From Pseudomonas pseudonitroreducens (GTDB lineage Bacteria > Pseudomonadota > Gammaproteobacteria > Pseudomonadales > Pseudomonadaceae), in the NCBI RefSeq assembly GCF_021603645.1, contig NZ_BQHJ01000003.1, positions 434,001 to 498,000 of the forward strand: a DNA stretch of 64,000 nucleotides, written 5' to 3'. The position numbers and the translations under genes are program-made. Below the pieces are notes generated by a model. The model did not search any database. It was given only the letters and a program-made list of their open reading frames with translations, and was not told where the DNA came from. Shown piece by piece: positions 62,968 to 64,000 of the stretch (position 1 is the first letter of the stretch; every line of letters starts with the position of its first letter).

Positions 62968-63813
62968 ATGGCAGTTTGGCTTGTTACTGGATCCAGCCGT
63001 GGGCTGGGATGGCACTTGGTGAAAGAGCTGCTCGCCGACGGGCATCAGGTAGCCGCGATTTCGCGCGTGATCGCTGTCGGTGAACCTGAGCATCCGCAGC
63101 TGCTGCGCCTTGCCGCTGATCTGGTCGACCCGATTCAAGTCGGCGAGGCAGTGGCAGCGACAGTGCAGCGCTTCGGACGCATCGACACTGTCATCAACAA
63201 CGCGGGCAAAGGCCTGCTGGGGGCTATCGAGGAGGCCAGCGACGCGGAGGTTCGCGAGGTCTTCGAACTGAATCTGCATGGCGCGCTGAATGTTATCCGG
63301 GCGGTTCTGCCAGGCTTCCGTGCCCAGCGTGCCGGCAACCTGGTGAACATCAGCTCGCTGGCAGGCTTCTCTGGCGCGGCATCCTGGGGCGTCTACTCCG
63401 CCAGCAAGTTCGCCCTCGAAGGCTTGAGCGAAGCGCTGGCCAAGGAAACGGCGGCGCTCGGTGTGCGCGTTCTGATCGTCGAACCCGGCATCCTGCGCAC
63501 GGAATTCCTCGAGGACCAGTCGCTGCTTACCAGTCAGACGCGTATTGCGGATTACGAGGCAAGTTCGGGCGTGGCGCGGGGCGGGCTTGCGCAGAGCCGT
63601 GGCCAGCAACCCGGGGATCCGCAGCAGGCAGCGCGGCGCATCATCGATCAGGTTGGCGCCGGTCTTCCGGCTGATGGGTTTGCTTCCCGGCTTATCCTGG
63701 GCTCGGACGCTGCGCGCGTCATCAGTGCCAAGCTGGCGCTGTTGCAGGGGCAGGTGGCCGCCAGCGCGCCGCTGGCCGGAAGTATCGATTTCGCCAGCGC
63801 GCCAGCAGCATGA
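62968..63813 (+). CDS. short-chain dehydrogenase/reductase
   Basis: A 281-aa SDR with the cofactor motif TGSSRGLG (residues about 7-14), NNAGKG, and the catalytic Ser-Tyr-Lys in NISSLAGFSGAASWGVYSASKFAL. It is of the classical NADP-dependent type. ATG 62968 is used because it starts at the Rossmann strand (MAVWLVTGSSRG). It is the second enzyme of the set after the SfnB-like gene, and its stop overlaps the next start. Confidence 0.88.
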   Translation: MAVWLVTGSSRGLGWHLVKELLADGHQVAAISRVIAVGEPEHPQLLRLAADLVDPIQVGEAVAATVQRFGRIDTVINNAGKGLLGAIEEASDAEVREVFELNLHGALNVIRAVLPGFRAQRAGNLVNISSLAGFSGAASWGVYSASKFALEGLSEALAKETAALGVRVLIVEPGILRTEFLEDQSLLTSQTRIADYEASSGVARGGLAQSRGQQPGDPQQAARRIIDQVGAGLPADGFASRLILGSDAARVISAKLALLQGQVAASAPLAGSIDFASAPAA

Positions 63814-64000
63814 GTCGCCGCGGGAAGATGCACCTGGCCCTGGTGACCGGAGATGCCGGTTTCCACCAGGCGGCTTGGCGACAGCCCGACAGTGCGGCGG
63901 AGCAACTCTGCGATCTGCAGCTGTTCCAGCGGCTGGCCCGGCGCGCCGAGGCGTCGGCGATCGACAGTCTGTTCGTGGCCGACGTCGCAGGCTTCGACCC
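63810..64000 (+). CDS. LLM-class flavin-dependent monooxygenase, partial (cut by window end)
   Basis: The first 63 residues (MHLALVTGDAGFHQAAWRQPDSAAEQLCDLQLFQRLARRAEA...DSLFVADVAGFD) match the start of NtaA/SnaA/DszA-type monooxygenases, which need reduced FMN from a partner. It starts in ATGA overlap with the SDR gene. The gene continues beyond the window. With the SfnB-like gene it suggests a sulfur- or N-heterocycle-oxidising group. Confidence 0.8.
   Translation, partial: MSRRGKMHLALVTGDAGFHQAAWRQPDSAAEQLCDLQLFQRLARRAEASAIDSLFVADVAGFD

Overview
This window looks like an accessory stretch of a Pseudomonas genome. The GC content is high. The catabolic genes have the typical Pseudomonas layout (split hpaG1/hpaG2, hpaR, hpaA), the porins are OprD- and OprO/OprP-like, several small DUF2790 proteins are present, and a CzcRS/CzcCBA metal-efflux locus is complete. 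No rRNA, tRNA, CRISPR array or intact insertion sequence was seen.

Layout. (1) 1-10.3 kb is a defence and mobile-type region of mixed base composition. It holds a pentapeptide-repeat protein, small overlapping genes, an orphan excisionase-type DNA-binding protein, an AAA-like ATPase followed by four tandem ~23-bp repeats (probably an old transposon end), a Thoeris-like system with two different TIR proteins (thsB1-thsA-thsB2), an AT-richer gene for a proteasome-like Ntn hydrolase, two hypotheticals and a decapitated LysR gene. Short related repeats lie on both sides of the Thoeris/Ntn block.

(2) 10.3-26.2 kb is a 4-hydroxyphenylacetate (homoprotocatechuate) catabolic region. It contains a MarR regulator, a Rieske oxygenase with its reductase, the complete meta-cleavage operon hpaG1-G2-E-D-F-H-I on the minus strand, hpaR, hpaA, two MFS transporters, and a two-component flavin 4-HPA 3-hydroxylase of the Acinetobacter C1/C2 type in place of HpaBC. 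Five copies of a 14-bp palindrome near GTTWAnATGTTAAC sit in the promoter regions and suggest one MarR regulon.

(3) 26.4-33.7 kb is a second, unassigned aromatic-type catabolic regulon: a binding-protein-like gene without a signal peptide, FAH hydrolase, hotdog thioesterase, cupin, BKACE enzyme, TetR regulator, two-domain extradiol dioxygenase, Rieske ferredoxin and an outer-membrane channel. Two promoters carry near-identical operators between their -35 and -10 boxes, which joins the two halves.

(4) 34.0-56.8 kb is a metal-resistance region. It contains an operon of CDF exporter, PCu(A)C chaperone, DsbB, DsbA and ICMT-like genes; a divergent ZntR-like MerR regulator; a DUF3147 membrane gene with a CsoR-type operator and a csoR-like gene broken by an amber codon; three DUF2790 genes; czcRS; czcCBA; a second heavy-metal two-component system; an OprD porin; a P1B-4 (CzcP/CoaT-like) ATPase; and an OprO/OprP-like porin. 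The czcD and czcR promoters share the MerR architecture (TTGACC, 19-bp spacer with a dyad), so one sensor may switch on both.

(5) 57-64 kb holds a LysR regulator, an MFS pseudogene, a CGNR zinc-finger regulator, the biotin ECF transporter bioYMN, and a translationally coupled set of oxidoreductases (SfnB-like flavoprotein, SDR, and an LLM-class monooxygenase cut by the window end).
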